From Casuarina equisetifolia (lineage: Eukaryota; Streptophyta; Magnoliopsida; Fagales; Casuarinaceae), in NCBI GenBank assembly GCA_028551475.1, contig CM052362.1, positions 7,253,354 through 7,317,353 of the forward strand: DNA of 64,000 bases, written 5' to 3'. Numbering within the stretch: the stretch's first letter is position 1; each line of letters starts with the position of its first letter. The notes below the pieces were generated by a model that was not told the origin of the DNA, did not search any database, and saw nothing but the letters and a program-made list of their open reading frames with translations. Below, one piece after another: positions 1 through 11,040 of this stretch. Made by a program: the position numbers and the translations under genes.

Positions 1-146
1 CTATTACCAAGTCTCTCAGACATCTTGCAACATAACTTCGAGATTCTCGTCTTTTTCCAATATCAGATTGCATATCTCTTAAGGCAATACCATGATGCAT
101 CCTTAGATACCCACAATCTTGCACCTTTTAATACTCCCATCACATG

Positions 147-341
147 GATCCCATACCACTTAATGAGGCAATATCACCTCATGTGGCCCCTACACCACTG
201 AATGAGGCAACCTCACGTCATATGGTCCCTACCCAACTTAATGAGGAAACCTCACATCATGTGGTCCCCACAATACTTAATGAGGCAACATCACCTCACG
301 TGGACCCCACCTCACTTCATGAGCCTTCCTCCTCTCCTATG
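147..341 (+). repeat. Tandem 39-bp repeat (five 13-residue units) in the Copia linker
   Basis: Five consecutive 39-bp units lie in one reading frame. Each encodes a 13-residue motif of the pattern xPTxLNEAtSpHv, with variants such as VPTQLNEETSHHV and DPTSLHEPSSSPM. The block lies in the low-conservation linker between the integrase and reverse transcriptase parts of the Copia fossil. It looks like a local expansion by slippage or unequal exchange, not a host gene. Confidence 0.75.
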
Positions 342-2069
342 GTTCCCATGTTAGTAGACAGACCCATACTTATGCAAAATGAGGAACCAAATGCCACGTC
401 CTCCACCATTTCAGCATCACATCCTATGGCCCCCACTTATACAATGGTAACTCAGATAAAGAGTGGAACAATTCCAGATGTACACTAACAAGAAATCACA
501 TGTATGCTCTAATTATCTCTGATCACCCTTATACCGAGCCTTTAAATTTTACTGAAGCCAACAAAGACTCTAATTGGAGAATGACTATGGCGGAAGAATA
601 CACTGCTTTAATGAAAAACCACACTTAGGATCTTGTCCCTAAACCCTACAATATAATTCCTATTGGATGTAAGTGGGTGTACAAAATTAAATGCCACTTC
701 AATGACACCTTGGAATGCTACAAAACATGACTTGTAGCCAAAGGCTTCCACTAACTTCTTGGAATAGATTTTACAAAAACTTTTAGTCTAGTTGCAAAAC
801 CAGTTACTATTTGAACAATTCTAGTACTTGTTTATTCCAATAATTGGATTATCAAACAATTGGATGTTAAAAATGCATTTTTACATGGGAACCTTGAAAA
901 AGAAGTTTATATGTCTCTAGCCACAAGGCTTTGTAGACCCAAACTGACCTTCTCATGTGTGTCACCTACATTGTTCCCTTTACAGTTTAAAACAAGCACC
1001 TCGTGCTTGGCATCATCAACTTAGCCAATACTTACAAAGCCTTGGCTTTCATCCATCTCAAGCCAACACATCTCTCTTACTATTACACATCCACGTTCAA
1101 CATTTACTTCTTAGTCTACGTTGACGATATCATTCTCACTAACATTCCTAATGCCCCACTTTCATAACTAATCCAACATTTTTAAAATGAATTTGACATC
1201 AAAGACCTTGGTAATCTTCATTATTTTTAGGTTTTAAGGCCAAATTTACATCCAAAGGCCTCCTCTTACATCAAGCAAAATTTGCTCATGAAATTATTGC
1301 CTTGTGCCAAAATGGCAGATGCATATGGTGTATCCACACCTTGTTCCACTGCCCACCCACCTTCTATTCATGATAAGGAACCCTTCCATGATCCGACCCA
1401 TTATCATAGTATTGTGGGTGCTCTCAATACCTTATACTCACATGTCCTGACATTGCGTATGTAGTTAATACTACATGTCAATATATGCATGCATCTACTA
1501 CAACCCATTGGCAAGGTGTAAAATGCATATTGCGTTTCCTCACAAATACCCCATCATTTGGCATTAACTTTACCTCCTCTGACACCAAATCTCTTCATGC
1601 CTATTTTGATGCTGATGGGCAGGTAATCATGATGATCGTTGGTCCACATGTGGTTATTGCACATTTCTTGGGAAAAAGCTAATATTTTGGTGCTCTTGTA
1701 AGCAAAAAATAGTTGCTCGATCAAGTACTGAAGCTGAATTTAAAAGTTTAGCTAACACAATTGCTAAACTCATTTGGATTGAATCCTTACTTAAGGACTT
1801 TAAAATCACACTCTCTCGACCACCGACATTGTGATGTGATAATCTTTCAGCCTTATATTTAACGGCAAATCTAGTGTTTCATGCATGAACTAAATACATG
1901 GAAATTGATTTTACGTGAACATGTTCAAAACAAACAAATTTCAATTCATTTTTTTCCTTTGTTGATCAACTTTCAAATATATTTACAAAAGGGCTTTCTA
2001 GCACTCGTTTCAAAACTCTTCAGAACAAGCTCATAGTCCGTCCCGACTTATTTGCTTGCTTGGGGGGGG

Positions 2070-2627
2070 TATTAAAAGATAAAGTCATAACCAAAGAGAA
2101 GTCAATCACTCATGCAGAATTTCCACATTAGCAACGACTATTCAACCCAAAAACCTCTCTCCATATGCAAGACCCACCACCATTTAACAAAACTACACAC
2201 ATCAGCCCTTGACCATCTCAAACATTGAAGCGCCGCACATTCTTTGGAACTCCCAATCAACTTATGGCAAGGAAAGAATCTCTCACTAACCATAATATCA
2301 AGGCAAAGCAAACATGGAAAACAAATACCAAAAGAGAAACCAAAACTTTCTTCAATCAAACAAGGAAGGAAGAAACACAGGATTCATATCTTGAGAATAG
2401 AATCCAAAAATATTCCCAAAATACTTCTAGCATTCTCAAGTCTCATTAGAAACAATAACGATTCTCACCTTTGTATAATCCATGTAATTAAACCCATTCC
2501 TTTATAGTTTAGTAGTACAAACCTATATATAGGGAATGCCTTGTATCAAAGAAATCATTGAATATAGAATAGCTTTTCTCTATTGTTTCTGTTTCGGCTA
2601 ATACTTGATAACATTCGGTTTCTAACA
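2070..2627 (+). repeat. 3' LTR of the Copia fossil
   Basis: The LTR begins directly after the purine tract at about 2060-2069 and ends in TCTAACA at 2627. It contains promoter-like AT-rich sequence and a T-rich stretch near its 3' end. The left LTR is outside the window, so neither age nor target duplication can be read. Confidence 0.6.
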
Positions 2628-2654
2628 AGTAGAAGAAATTACTTTGAATTTCTT

Positions 2655-3490
2655 CTTCTTTTCAGCCTACTGTACCTCCCATAACCAATGGCTACATCTA
2701 CCCTTGCTTTTGTCCTTCCTTATTACCAAGACTTTTTTTTTTTTTTTTGCATTGTTTCTATTTATCTCATTACCTAGTCTTTCTCTCTCAATTGTTTTCT
2801 TGCTTTCTTGGCAAAACAAGTAACTGAAGATAGTCAAAGTTTTTCTAATCATAGAGTGTCTACTAGTGATTACCCCGATGTCAAGGCTAAACTTGTTCAA
2901 GTGACGTATTTTTAGAGCTTTCGTTCAAACTAATTAGTTTTATTTGGATTTAGGAGTTAATTCCTCCATTACAAGGAGGTTTATTTTTATTTTTTGGTAT
3001 CTTTATCCTTTTTAGATTTTTGGTTCTTGTGGGCTTCCGGATCTTCCTCTCATTGACAAAGAAACTTCATCTTGATTGGTAGTTCCTTGTTCTTGCATGT
3101 TATTGATTTCTCATAACTAACTTTGAATAATCAACAGCGGGAGCAAGTACTCCTTTGGTTTGCACGTTAGAATTTCTGAGGTGGGTTTCATTGATATCTC
3201 TTACTTAGAATGATTTACATGCAAGGCATGTTTCAAATAGACTTATGTTTAAAAAGAAGATTGAAGCTTGAATTTTTCTTACACTGATGGCAATAGCTTT
3301 GATTCACGAATTGAAGTTATGCTATGGATTGTAAGTGGTGTGCTGATGAACAACGTCACTGGATGTAGGAATAAGGTATTACTGTTGCCTATGTCCAAAG
3401 TTTATAAGAAGGTTATCACTTGCACAACATATGTATTGGCGATTTAAAAGAAGATTGAAGCTTGCACTTTTCTTGCACTGTATCCTAAGT
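2655..3490 (+). pseudogene. B3-domain gene copy A, coding region deleted
   Basis: The sequence follows the 5' leader of the intact copies (pyrimidine-rich leader, CCTCCATTACAAGGA block, GTGGGCTTCCGGAT block) to about 3125. It then jumps directly to the 3' untranslated block that starts AATAATCAAC at about 3127. Compared with the copy at 10.8-12.6 kb, roughly 750-900 bp holding the whole reading frame are absent. The remaining 3' part (GAGGTGGGTTTCATTGATAT and onward) is well preserved. No protein can be made from it. Confidence 0.7.
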
Positions 3491-4261
3491 TGTTGTAGTA
3501 ATACCTTTGATTCTAAAAAATGTGGCTTGAATTTATGCTATAGACAATTGGACATGAAGAAAATCTATAAAAGGAAGAAGTCATAAACGACTGAAGACAA
3601 TAAACACATAAACATAGACATAAACACTAACAAACAAGGTTTTTATTAAACTAAAATAAGAACAATATTAGTGGTTTAAGAAACCATAATCACTAGGCCA
3701 AAGGCCTTGCTACTACATAGAACAGAATATTACTTCAACTATCCTACAAAGGGTTTCTCTCCATTAGATTGTTTTGGTTGAGTACATGGTTTTATAGTAG
3801 CTTTAGCCGAGTACATGGAAACAAATCTGATTACACAAAGATTATGCGTAAACATTAAATGCTTCATCAACTGCAACACACACTTGGTTAGTGAGATCCC
3901 ACGCTTGAAGAGAGGTTTGTCTTTGCAAAAACGTGGGATGCTCTTGTCACTTCTCTCTATGTGGTTGAGTGCTTTTTTTTAGGACTTGTAGTTATCATAT
4001 GTGTGCAAGTGGTCTTTCTTTAATAAGGCAATCACTCGATTGTAAGTGATTTGTGGATGAATGACATCATCAGGATGTAAGAACAAGGTTTACAAAAGGT
4101 TGTCACGTGCACAATATATGTTGAGTATAGAGTCAAAATTAGGGTTTTACTCACAATGCCAATAAAAAAAAAATACAAGGTTCAGAAAATCCTAGGTGTG
4201 TTATGTGTCATTTGGTGAACTCTCATGACAACTAAAAGAGATTAGTTTCTTCTTCTTATTA

Positions 4262-4370
4262 TTATTATTATTAAGGCAAAAGGGGAGGAGACTTATGTCT
4301 TGAATCCTAGACCCAATAGCCTAAAGCACTTGGTTCTCCGCTTAAGCTATTGAAACCAATCATAGTATAC
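4262..4370 (-). mobile_element. SINE, tRNA-type, inside duplicon copy A
   Basis: On the minus strand an A-box-like TAGCTTAAGCGG (4338-4349) is followed by a B-box-like AGGATTCAAGAC (about 4297-4308), and the element ends in an AT-rich simple repeat. It corresponds position for position to the SINE at 6495-6612 in the other arm, so it was present before the inverted duplication. Confidence 0.5.
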
Positions 4371-4955
4371 TCTCATGTGTATGAAGTTTCATAATTAATG
4401 GTAGATTAATCCCTATGAAATTAAAAATTAGGTTATCCTGAATCATATAAAGTTATGGATGTCTTCTTGTTGCCGTTCATGATTTTATTGGACAATCCTG
4501 TTCATCCCCTAACAATTGATATTAGAACTCTACTTTTACCAAAACCCTTCTTTTACACAACAAAGAAACACCTAGAGGTAAGTTTGGACTATTTTTGCTT
4601 TTATTTTCTTTCTTGGATTTCAAATACAACAAATTCATGTTAAGGATCTTCCTTTCTTTGGATTTAAGACCTAGTGCATGATGTCCATGTGTCTGTACCT
4701 ATAATCATGTAATCCTTTCTCATTCAAAAAATTTCAAAGGTTGTAAGAATTCAAAGGATTCTAGTTTTGAAACATATTGCTTAAATGGAAACATAAGTTT
4801 AAAATTATTTTCATCTATGCTAAAAAGATGGATAACGAATATAATATTTCCTTCCACTATGATGTTTCTTGAATTTACAATTGACCATTTTTATCATCTA
4901 AAGATCCTAATAATTTTTTATTTTATTTTATGAATATGTAAGTTTTATTCATAAC

Positions 4956-5409
4956 ATATGATAAGTTTTCTCAACATAAGATTCACAAAAATTACCATAA
5001 AATTTGACCTAAGTGAGCCATTGAGAAAGAAATTTTGTTAAGGGAAGTCTATTCTCTTGAACAAGCTAACTAATGAAGTTGTATTCATTGATATCATTAG
5101 CCCAAATTAGATCACGTTAGTAAATCCCATCATTAGCTTGCTAATTTCTTACATATCTTTTTGCAGCAACACTTTCATAAGTCTTGCAATGTTGGATTAT
5201 GCACTTATGCTTATGTACACTAATTTTTATTAATGTAAACTTACATTTTTAACTAAAAAAATGTTAGATGAGGGAGATGATCTTTCTTTAGAAGTATAAA
5301 ATCCTCTTATGGATATTTTTTGTTGAGTGAAAAATGGAGGTTTCCATCCTCAGTCTTCTCACATCCATAAATTAGATTCATAATATTAGAAAATGGCCTT
5401 AAGTTTCTA
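4956..5409. repeat. Inverted-repeat spacer holding dispersed repeat copy 1
   Basis: This is the spacer between the two duplicon arms. About 4965-5190 resembles 8925-9140 and 28680-28870 in the same orientation, sharing blocks such as TTTGACC...GAGCCAT and AGCCCAAATTAGAT. I do not recognise the family and see no gene in it. Confidence 0.5.
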
Positions 5410-5578
5410 TACTTCAAATGTTATGAATTACATATTCATTAAACACAAAATACAATCATCAAGACCCTTAGGTGATAAAAAAAAAAAGTCAATTGTAAAT
5501 TCAAAAAACATCATAGAGGAGAGAAAATATTGGATTCATTATCTATCTTTTCAACACAGACAAAAACAATTATAAGCT

Positions 5579-5986
5579 CAATTGTGCAGCAAGGCATTTA
5601 TAGGAATACTAATGATTGGAATTCTGAACCGCAATGGATGGTTAAAGCAACAAAAGAAAAGATTTGGCTAAAAAGCTTCTTAAACTTTCTTTCTTAGCTT
5701 GTATGTTTTGTATATGGTATGAATAAAATCATAGATATTTTCAAAATAAGACTACTGAAATACCAATTTTACTAGCTAGAATCAAGAAAATAGTTCGTGG
5801 TAAAGCATCTTTATTTAGAAACATTAAACATTCTTAGGTGAATGCTTTATTGTGTCATAATTAACGGATTCCAAATTTAATCTTTTCTTTGATGAATTGT
5901 AATGTTAGGGTATACGCCCCTAGGCTTTTGTACTTTCTCATTCTTTGATGAATAAACTCACATGTTCATAAAAAAATAAAAAAAAA
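5579..5986 (+). mobile_element. 5'-truncated LINE 3' end with poly(A) and target duplication
   Basis: A 408-bp insert ends in an A-rich tail (about 5970-5986) and is flanked by a perfect 10-bp direct repeat, ATTATAAGCT, at 5569-5578 and 5987-5996. The related duplicon flanks at 4.8 kb and 22.1 kb run across this point without it. Broken frames contain residues typical of the C-terminus of plant LINE reverse transcriptases (basic stretch, then hydrophobic, WxxRN-like). The preserved end GCTTTTGTACTTTCTCATTC before the tail is also typical of plant LINEs. It is a dead-on-arrival 5'-truncated insertion. Confidence 0.75.
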
Positions 5987-6494
5987 ATTATAAGCTTACG
6001 TTACTATCAAATAAAACACAAGCAAGCAATATGTTTCAAAACTAGAATGCATTGAATTCTTGCAACCTTTAAAAGTCCTTAAGAAGAAGAAGAAGAAGAA
6101 AAAACTTTGAAAGTCCTTGAATGAGAAAGGGTGATATGACTATAAGCAAAGATACGTGAACATCATGCGCTAGCTCCTAAATCTAAAGAAAGAAAGATCC
6201 CTACAAGCACCTATTATGTCTTAAATCCAAGAAAAAAAATCGTCCAAGTTTACCTCTAGGTGTTCTTTTGTTGTGTAACAGAAAGGTTTTGAACAAAGTA
6301 GAGTTTTCTCACTATACAAACCAAGATTTGATATCAATTGTTAAGAAATGAATGCAATCATTTTATAAAATCATGAACTGGAATACCAAGAACATTGAAA
6401 ATTTATTATGGTTCAAGATAAACTAATATTTACTTTCAAAAGAGACAGTTCACCACTAGTTATGGAATTTTACACATATACGACCATAATATAG

Positions 6495-6612
6495 TTAGTT
6501 CCAGTAGTTCAAGCGGAGCTACTAAGGGCTCTAGATTATCGGGTCTAGGGTTCGAGACACAAGCCCCCTCCCACCTTTCCTAAAAACCAGAAAAAAAGAA
6601 AGAAAAAAAAAA
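6495..6612 (+). mobile_element. SINE, tRNA-type, inside duplicon copy B
   Basis: An A-box TAGTTCAAGCGG (6505-6516) and a B-box GGTTCGAGACAC (6549-6560) are spaced as in a tRNA-derived RNA polymerase III promoter, and an A-rich tail follows at 6588-6612. The related flank at 22.1-22.8 kb seems to lack it, which supports a real insertion. The A and B boxes are the evidence; I could not assign a named family. Confidence 0.6.
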
Positions 6613-7155
6613 CTAATATCTCTTTAGTTATTAAAAGAGTTTACCAAATGACACATATTTTATTAATAAGAACAAACTGGGCTAAAAAATAATACCTTGT
6701 TAAGATACAAAAGATAAAGAGTACCTAATATTATATGCCATCAACGAAGGAAAAAAAAACAACAACAACAAACAACATACTTTACTGGTATGGAGTAAAA
6801 CCATATTTTTTTAATTTTATCACTTTATCTTCAACCCCAATTTTGACTCCGTAATTAACTTAACATATATTCGCAGATGACAGCCTTTTGTAAACCTTTT
6901 TCCTACTTAACACATATTCGCAATTGTCTATAGCGCAACTTAAAGCTACATTTTTGAGAAGCAAAGGTAGGATATAGTGCAAGAAAAGTGCAAGATCCAA
7001 TCCTCTTTTTAAACGCTAGAATATCTGAAACCAGTACCATATGAAAATCATTCTAAGCCTAGAGATATCAGTGAAACTACCTCAGAAATTCTAATATTGC
7101 AAACCAAAGGACTTCTTGCTTCTACGGTTGATTTATACAGGAAGCTACAGTCTTG

Positions 7156-7734
7156 CTAGTTCTTACGTTTCGAAGAACCCGAACGAATTTCTTTTCTCTC
7201 TTCATTCTCTAGCTTGACGAGGACCAAATGGGGCCTTTCATTGACTCTGAAAGACCAAAGTTGTATGCTATTCCCCTGCTTAAGCCCGTTTGCAATTATG
7301 ACTTCTTTCCATGTTCCTCCCAGCGCGTATTTGCGGTTGTCACCGTTGACGTGGAACTCCTTCATGGTGATGGTCCGTTCATGGAAGCTAGGGTCAATAA
7401 GTCGCACTTGCAGGCCTTTTGAACGATTCGTATTTGGTTCTTTTTCCTGCAGATGGAGGCGTTCCTCGCTGGTGAGAAACTCATTCTTCATTTGGTCCTC
7501 CGGAATTAAAAGCCAATTCCACACAAGACTCACATCATTTTTGTTCAATTCTTTTTCAATAACGAGCTTGATGTCCGAACCCTGCAGCTCCCTGATTTTG
7601 TCGGTGAATTGTGCTGCCAAGTCGGGCGCTTGGACCGGAATCGCTTGCCCGATATCTGACCGGCTCCTTCTCTGCCTCTTGGGTCCCCAGTAGTTTTCAT
7701 CTTTCACTTCTTCCCTCCCTCGATTCTGGTTCAT
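7156..7734 (-). CDS. B3-domain protein, At2g31720/DUF313 type (copy B)
   Basis: From the first ATG of the frame (complement 7734-7732) the product is 192 residues: MNQNRGREEV... to ...SSKRKN. A basic stretch KRQRRSRSD near residue 20 could be a nuclear signal. Residues of about 55-175 form a B3-like DNA-binding domain of the DUF313 group: KLVIEKELNKNDV, LLIPEDQMKNEFLTSEE, KGLQVRLIDPSF, then GGTWKEVIIANGLKQGNSIQLWSFR. Known members are plant nuclear proteins of mostly unknown target. The frame stays open for 36 codons upstream of this ATG, and the same peptide is conserved in the other copies, so an upstream coding exon is possible. The lack of breaks next to dead paralogues suggests it may still be used. 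No expression evidence can be read here. Confidence 0.7.
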   Translation of the reverse strand: MNQNRGREEVKDENYWGPKRQRRSRSDIGQAIPVQAPDLAAQFTDKIRELQGSDIKLVIEKELNKNDVSLVWNWLLIPEDQMKNEFLTSEERLHLQEKEPNTNRSKGLQVRLIDPSFHERTITMKEFHVNGDNRKYALGGTWKEVIIANGLKQGNSIQLWSFRVNERPHLVLVKLENEERKEIRSGSSKRKN

Positions 7735-8209
7735 GTTACCAAAGACTCCAATGGCTTCTGGATTGGTATTCTCCACCTGAGACGCCTTCGGAGTAGAGGA
7801 AGAAAAATGAGTGGCTTTCAGACCACGTTCTTCTGAACACAACTCGATAGAACCTCAATTATGACCTTATATGAACGCAAGCAAGCCCGCTTACAGTCGA
7901 ACAGTCCACAGGAATTTCAGAGAAGAAAAGTTCTATAAAATAAGAACCAAACGGACGTGAAGATGAACGAAAAGGAATTCGAAATCAGTTACGAGAAATC
8001 AAGAACATGCAAGAACAAGAAAATCCACATCAAGATGAGGTTTCTTTGTTAACGAGAGGAAAATCTGGAAGCCCACAAGAACCGAAAATCGGAAAAATGA
8101 AGCTCCTTGTAATGAAGGAATCAACTCTTGAATCCAAATAAAACTCATTAGTCTGAACGATGCAAAGGCTCTAAAGACACGTCACCTGAACAAGTTTGGC
8201 CCTGAAGTA

Positions 8210-8446
8210 GAGGGAATCACTAGTTCGCGCTTTGTGAATTAGAGGAAGCTGTGACCGTCTTCGGCGACTGGTTTCGCTGGGAAAGCGAGGAATTGTTGAG
8301 AGAGAAAGACTGGGTGATCAGATAAACAGAAAGAAAATAATAAGGGAAGGTGTAGCCATCGGTTGAAACCAGGTGATGCGATTCACACGTATGGCCTCCA
8401 CGTGCCACCGGTCTTGAAAATTAGCATTTTAAATGATACACAATGA
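8210..8446 (-). promoter_or_regulatory. Conserved 5' leader and upstream region of B3 copy B, with G-box
   Basis: This matches the start of copies C and E. A palindromic G-box CACGTG lies at 8399-8404 within GGCACGTGGAGGCC, which is also present at 10815-10828. G-boxes bind bZIP and bHLH factors in plants. A pyrimidine-rich leader follows, suggesting a transcription start near 8300. The role is inferred from conservation only. Confidence 0.4.
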
Positions 8447-10785
8447 AATTAGTTGAAAAGTAACAATTTGAGCAAGAATGTTACGAGTGTAAACAATAAG
8501 CACTTAAATCAAACTCTTGAGATCTTGGCAAAGACAAACTACATGGTTTTTCTTTTCTAGTTGATTTTTTTCATTTTCCTTCTTCATTTTTAACATCTTC
8601 TTCCAATATCTCCCCAATCTAGGCTTATGAATCATCTGGAGTGATAGATTGACTAGGCTAATAGAAAGGCCGCAAGTCAGATTGAAGAGAGAAAAAGGAT
8701 AAAGAACTTTTTCTATTTTCGATCAAGAGAGAGAGAGAGAGAGATACAAAAGATTACAATAAAATAGGTTACAAAATATAGCTTGAGAAGTATGATAGCT
8801 AGAATTTTTTAATTTTGTTACTTTAGTCACCTTAACCAATTCAATTTTCGAACATTTGATAGCCTAGTGGAGGCCATACTATGGATATGTGCCCTAACCA
8901 GGTATCTAAAAAAAGAGATGAAACTTGATTTCAACATAAGAATCATAAAAATTACTATACAATTTGACCAAAGAGACTCATCAAAAAGGAATTTTTGTTA
9001 AAGGAATTCTATATCTACAAACAAGCAAATCAATGAAGTTGTGTTTGTTGATGTTACTAGCCCAAATTAGATAATATTGGTCAACCCCATCATTAACTTG
9101 CTAGTTTCTTGTATCTCTCTTTGCAACAATAATTTAGCATGGAGGCAGCCAATGTTCGAGTAGGTCTTAGTTTGAGAAACCTTTCAAACTTCATGCCATA
9201 CTGCTTTTGATGTTGAGATGCATTACTAGTATTTTCTTGCATTTTTTATTGTGTGTACATTTGCTCCACAAGGAAGAAGATGATGTGATATTTCAAAACA
9301 TGTGCCCAACAAAACCTTATTCTGTAATTTAAGATCCAATAGCCTTAACCCTTTTCCTTTTTAGGCAAGTAGATCTCCTATCAAGTAACTTTGTGAATTC
9401 TATGATCTTCATTATAACCTGCCCACAAAAAGTATATGATCATCTTTTCAATCTTATATATTATTTGCTTTGGAAATATGAGCATTTGTAACCAAAAGGT
9501 GCATATGAAAATGACAGTTAATTTTACTAATTATAGTTTTCCTACATAGCCAAGGTATCTTATTCCCCAACCTTCTATTATACCTATAATTTTATTTGTC
9601 AAACTCTTGTAATTAGAATGAGTGAGTCTTTTTGTAACAAGGGATACTTCAAGATACATGATAAGAAAGGAATCTGATTTATGATTTTGCAACCATTTTG
9701 ATTCTAACTACACCCATTACAAGTGTATATAAGTGAGATTAAATCTTTGTATTTGCTTTAGGGGGACAGATCAACTAAACAAGACATTTAAAACTTTTGG
9801 CCTCTCTCTGTTTCTCCAATTTCCGGCCAATGTCCAATGGTTTTCTGTTCAATCCTATTGTTCTAACTCAAACAATGCACCATGACAACGTTATATCGGA
9901 GTGGAATAGGATCACATCTTTCATTTGACAAATTAGTGTCCCTTATACAATACTTTTAGAGCTTATCAACTGAAGTTTGCTTATAATTTTGTTAGAGCTT
10001 TAAGGCTTCTAGGTAGAGCTTTTGATTTAAAGCATGATAAAATTACAGGATTTGATGGGTAACGCATGTGCATGAAAATAGAAAGTCCTGGGCTTTGTCA
10101 TCCCTGTCAATTTTTTTACATGTTGTCTTCCTTCATGATGCATTTACTCATTGAAGATTCTTTTTTATAGTATGGTGGAGTTTAATGGTGATGGCATGAG
10201 AAAATTAAAAACCATGAAAACAACAAAGAAGCTAACTAGTTTTATTTCTTCTTTCTCTTATAGAAACAATTGATACACCTCTAGGATAGATCCTTATACT
10301 CTAGTTCTGATGTCTTGGGATTAATAGTTACTTGGAGGTATAAAAAGAAAATTGTATTGAAAAGTCATAGATCTTGATAAGAACAAAAAATTAAATTCAA
10401 TTGTGTTAAAAAGAGAAAGAATGAGAAATGGAATGCTTATAAAAGTAGAATAACTTTCAGCATTAGGAAATATTTAGTTTGAAAGTACATAAGAAAAGAT
10501 AAAATTGAGTTATGATTTAGATAATCAAAATTTCTAGACTATCTATATTAAATATTACATATAAAAAATTTTAAACTATCATTTTTTAGAGATCGATTAA
10601 TTTATCTAATTTGCAATATGTTCATTTTAATGGAAACTATAAAGTAAATTTTAATAGTTTCAAAGAGAAGATAACTCTAATAAGAAATATTTAATGGCTT
10701 TATTAAAAAATAATATTGCTTAATATTTGGTACTAATAAGATGATAATGATTTAACATTTCCATAACTACTCTAACCGTTTGTAT
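8447..10785. other. Intergenic, one dispersed repeat, no gene seen
   Basis: No convincing coding region. A GA microsatellite lies at about 8728-8746. Dispersed repeat copy 2 lies at about 8850-9140 (plus), resembling 4965-5190 and 28600-28870. From about 9600 to 9900 there is LTR-like sequence with no partner in the window. The rest is AT-rich and featureless. Confidence 0.5.
8850..9140 (+). repeat. Dispersed repeat copy 2 (unrecognised family)
   Basis: Shares blocks such as GTGGAGGCCATACTATGG (8871 region) and ACTAGCCCAAATTAGATAAT with 28600-28870, and its second half with 4965-5190. No terminal repeats or target duplication were seen. It may be a retrotransposon scrap, because the 28.6-kb copy sits just after a Copia remnant. 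Confidence 0.45.
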
Positions 10786-10799
10786 CATTTAAAATGCTA

Positions 10800-11040
10800 A
10801 TTTTCAAGACCCGTGGCACGTGGAGGCCATACATGTGAAACGCACGCGCAATCGCGTCCCATAGTCTCAACGGACAGCTCCGTCTTACCTCGCTTTCATT
10901 CTCTCTTATTACTTTCTTTCTGTTTATCTGATCACCCAGCCTTTCTCTCTCAACAATTCTCTCGTTTCCCAGAGAAACCAGTCGCCGAAGACGGTCAGAG
11001 CTTTCTCTAATTCACAAAACGCCTACTTGTGATTTCTACT
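10800..11040 (+). promoter_or_regulatory. Upstream region of B3 copy C, with G-box
   Basis: A CACGTG palindrome lies at 10817-10822, inside the block also found upstream of copy B. A CT-rich leader follows (about 10890-10970), ending in TCTCTAATTCACAAA near 11000. The position and conservation suggest a core promoter and leader. No TATA box is convincing. Confidence 0.4.

Larger units (their letters stand above)
1..2627 (+). mobile_element. Copia LTR retrotransposon fossil, 3' part
   Basis: The 3' part of a Ty1/Copia element whose 5' end lies outside the window. Reading on the plus strand, a linker after integrase (about 140-530) leads into reverse transcriptase (about 540-1250), with recognisable Copia blocks such as GCKWVYKIK and QLDVKNAFLHGNLEKEVYMS. 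RNase H follows (about 1480-1990) with ARSSTEAEFKSLANTIAKLI. A G-rich polypurine tract then abuts the 3' LTR. The element is heavily broken, with many breaks throughout, so it is an old non-functional copy. Its right end sits at the truncated left edge of a B3 duplicon, so it probably inserted into that duplicon. Confidence 0.85.
2640..4955 (+). repeat. B3 duplicon copy A (left arm of a large inverted repeat)
   Basis: This segment is a plus-strand copy of the B3-gene duplicon: 5' untranslated part, 3' untranslated part and about 1.5 kb of 3' flank. Read in reverse complement it matches 5410-8360 block by block, including the 3' flank, a SINE and the AT-rich end. The coding part is missing (see the pseudogene entry). 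Its left edge is cut by the Copia LTR. The two arms face each other tail to tail across a spacer of about 450 bp. Confidence 0.7.
5410..8446 (-). repeat. B3 duplicon copy B (right arm of the large inverted repeat)
   Basis: A minus-strand copy of the B3 duplicon with its upstream region, gene, 3' untranslated region and long 3' flank. It mirrors 2640-4955. It is longer than arm A because it keeps the reading frame, keeps the whole upstream region and has a LINE tail inserted in its 3' flank. Its 5' edge (GTATCATTT...TTTTCAAGACC on the minus strand, near 8446) is shared with copies C and E. Confidence 0.7.

Noticed and set aside
144-488. A 114-codon open frame with repeats as a host gene
   Set aside because: It lies in the Copia linker in line with downstream reverse transcriptase sequence, and the repeats explain its open frame.
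6495-6612. A functional tRNA gene
   Set aside because: A and B boxes are present but no cloverleaf with paired acceptor stem can be drawn; the A-rich tail and second copy fit a SINE.
10813-11010. A 65-codon frame upstream of B3 copy C, also seen at copy B, as a conserved small protein
   Set aside because: It begins at GTG, not ATG, and the similarity is that of duplicated leader DNA.
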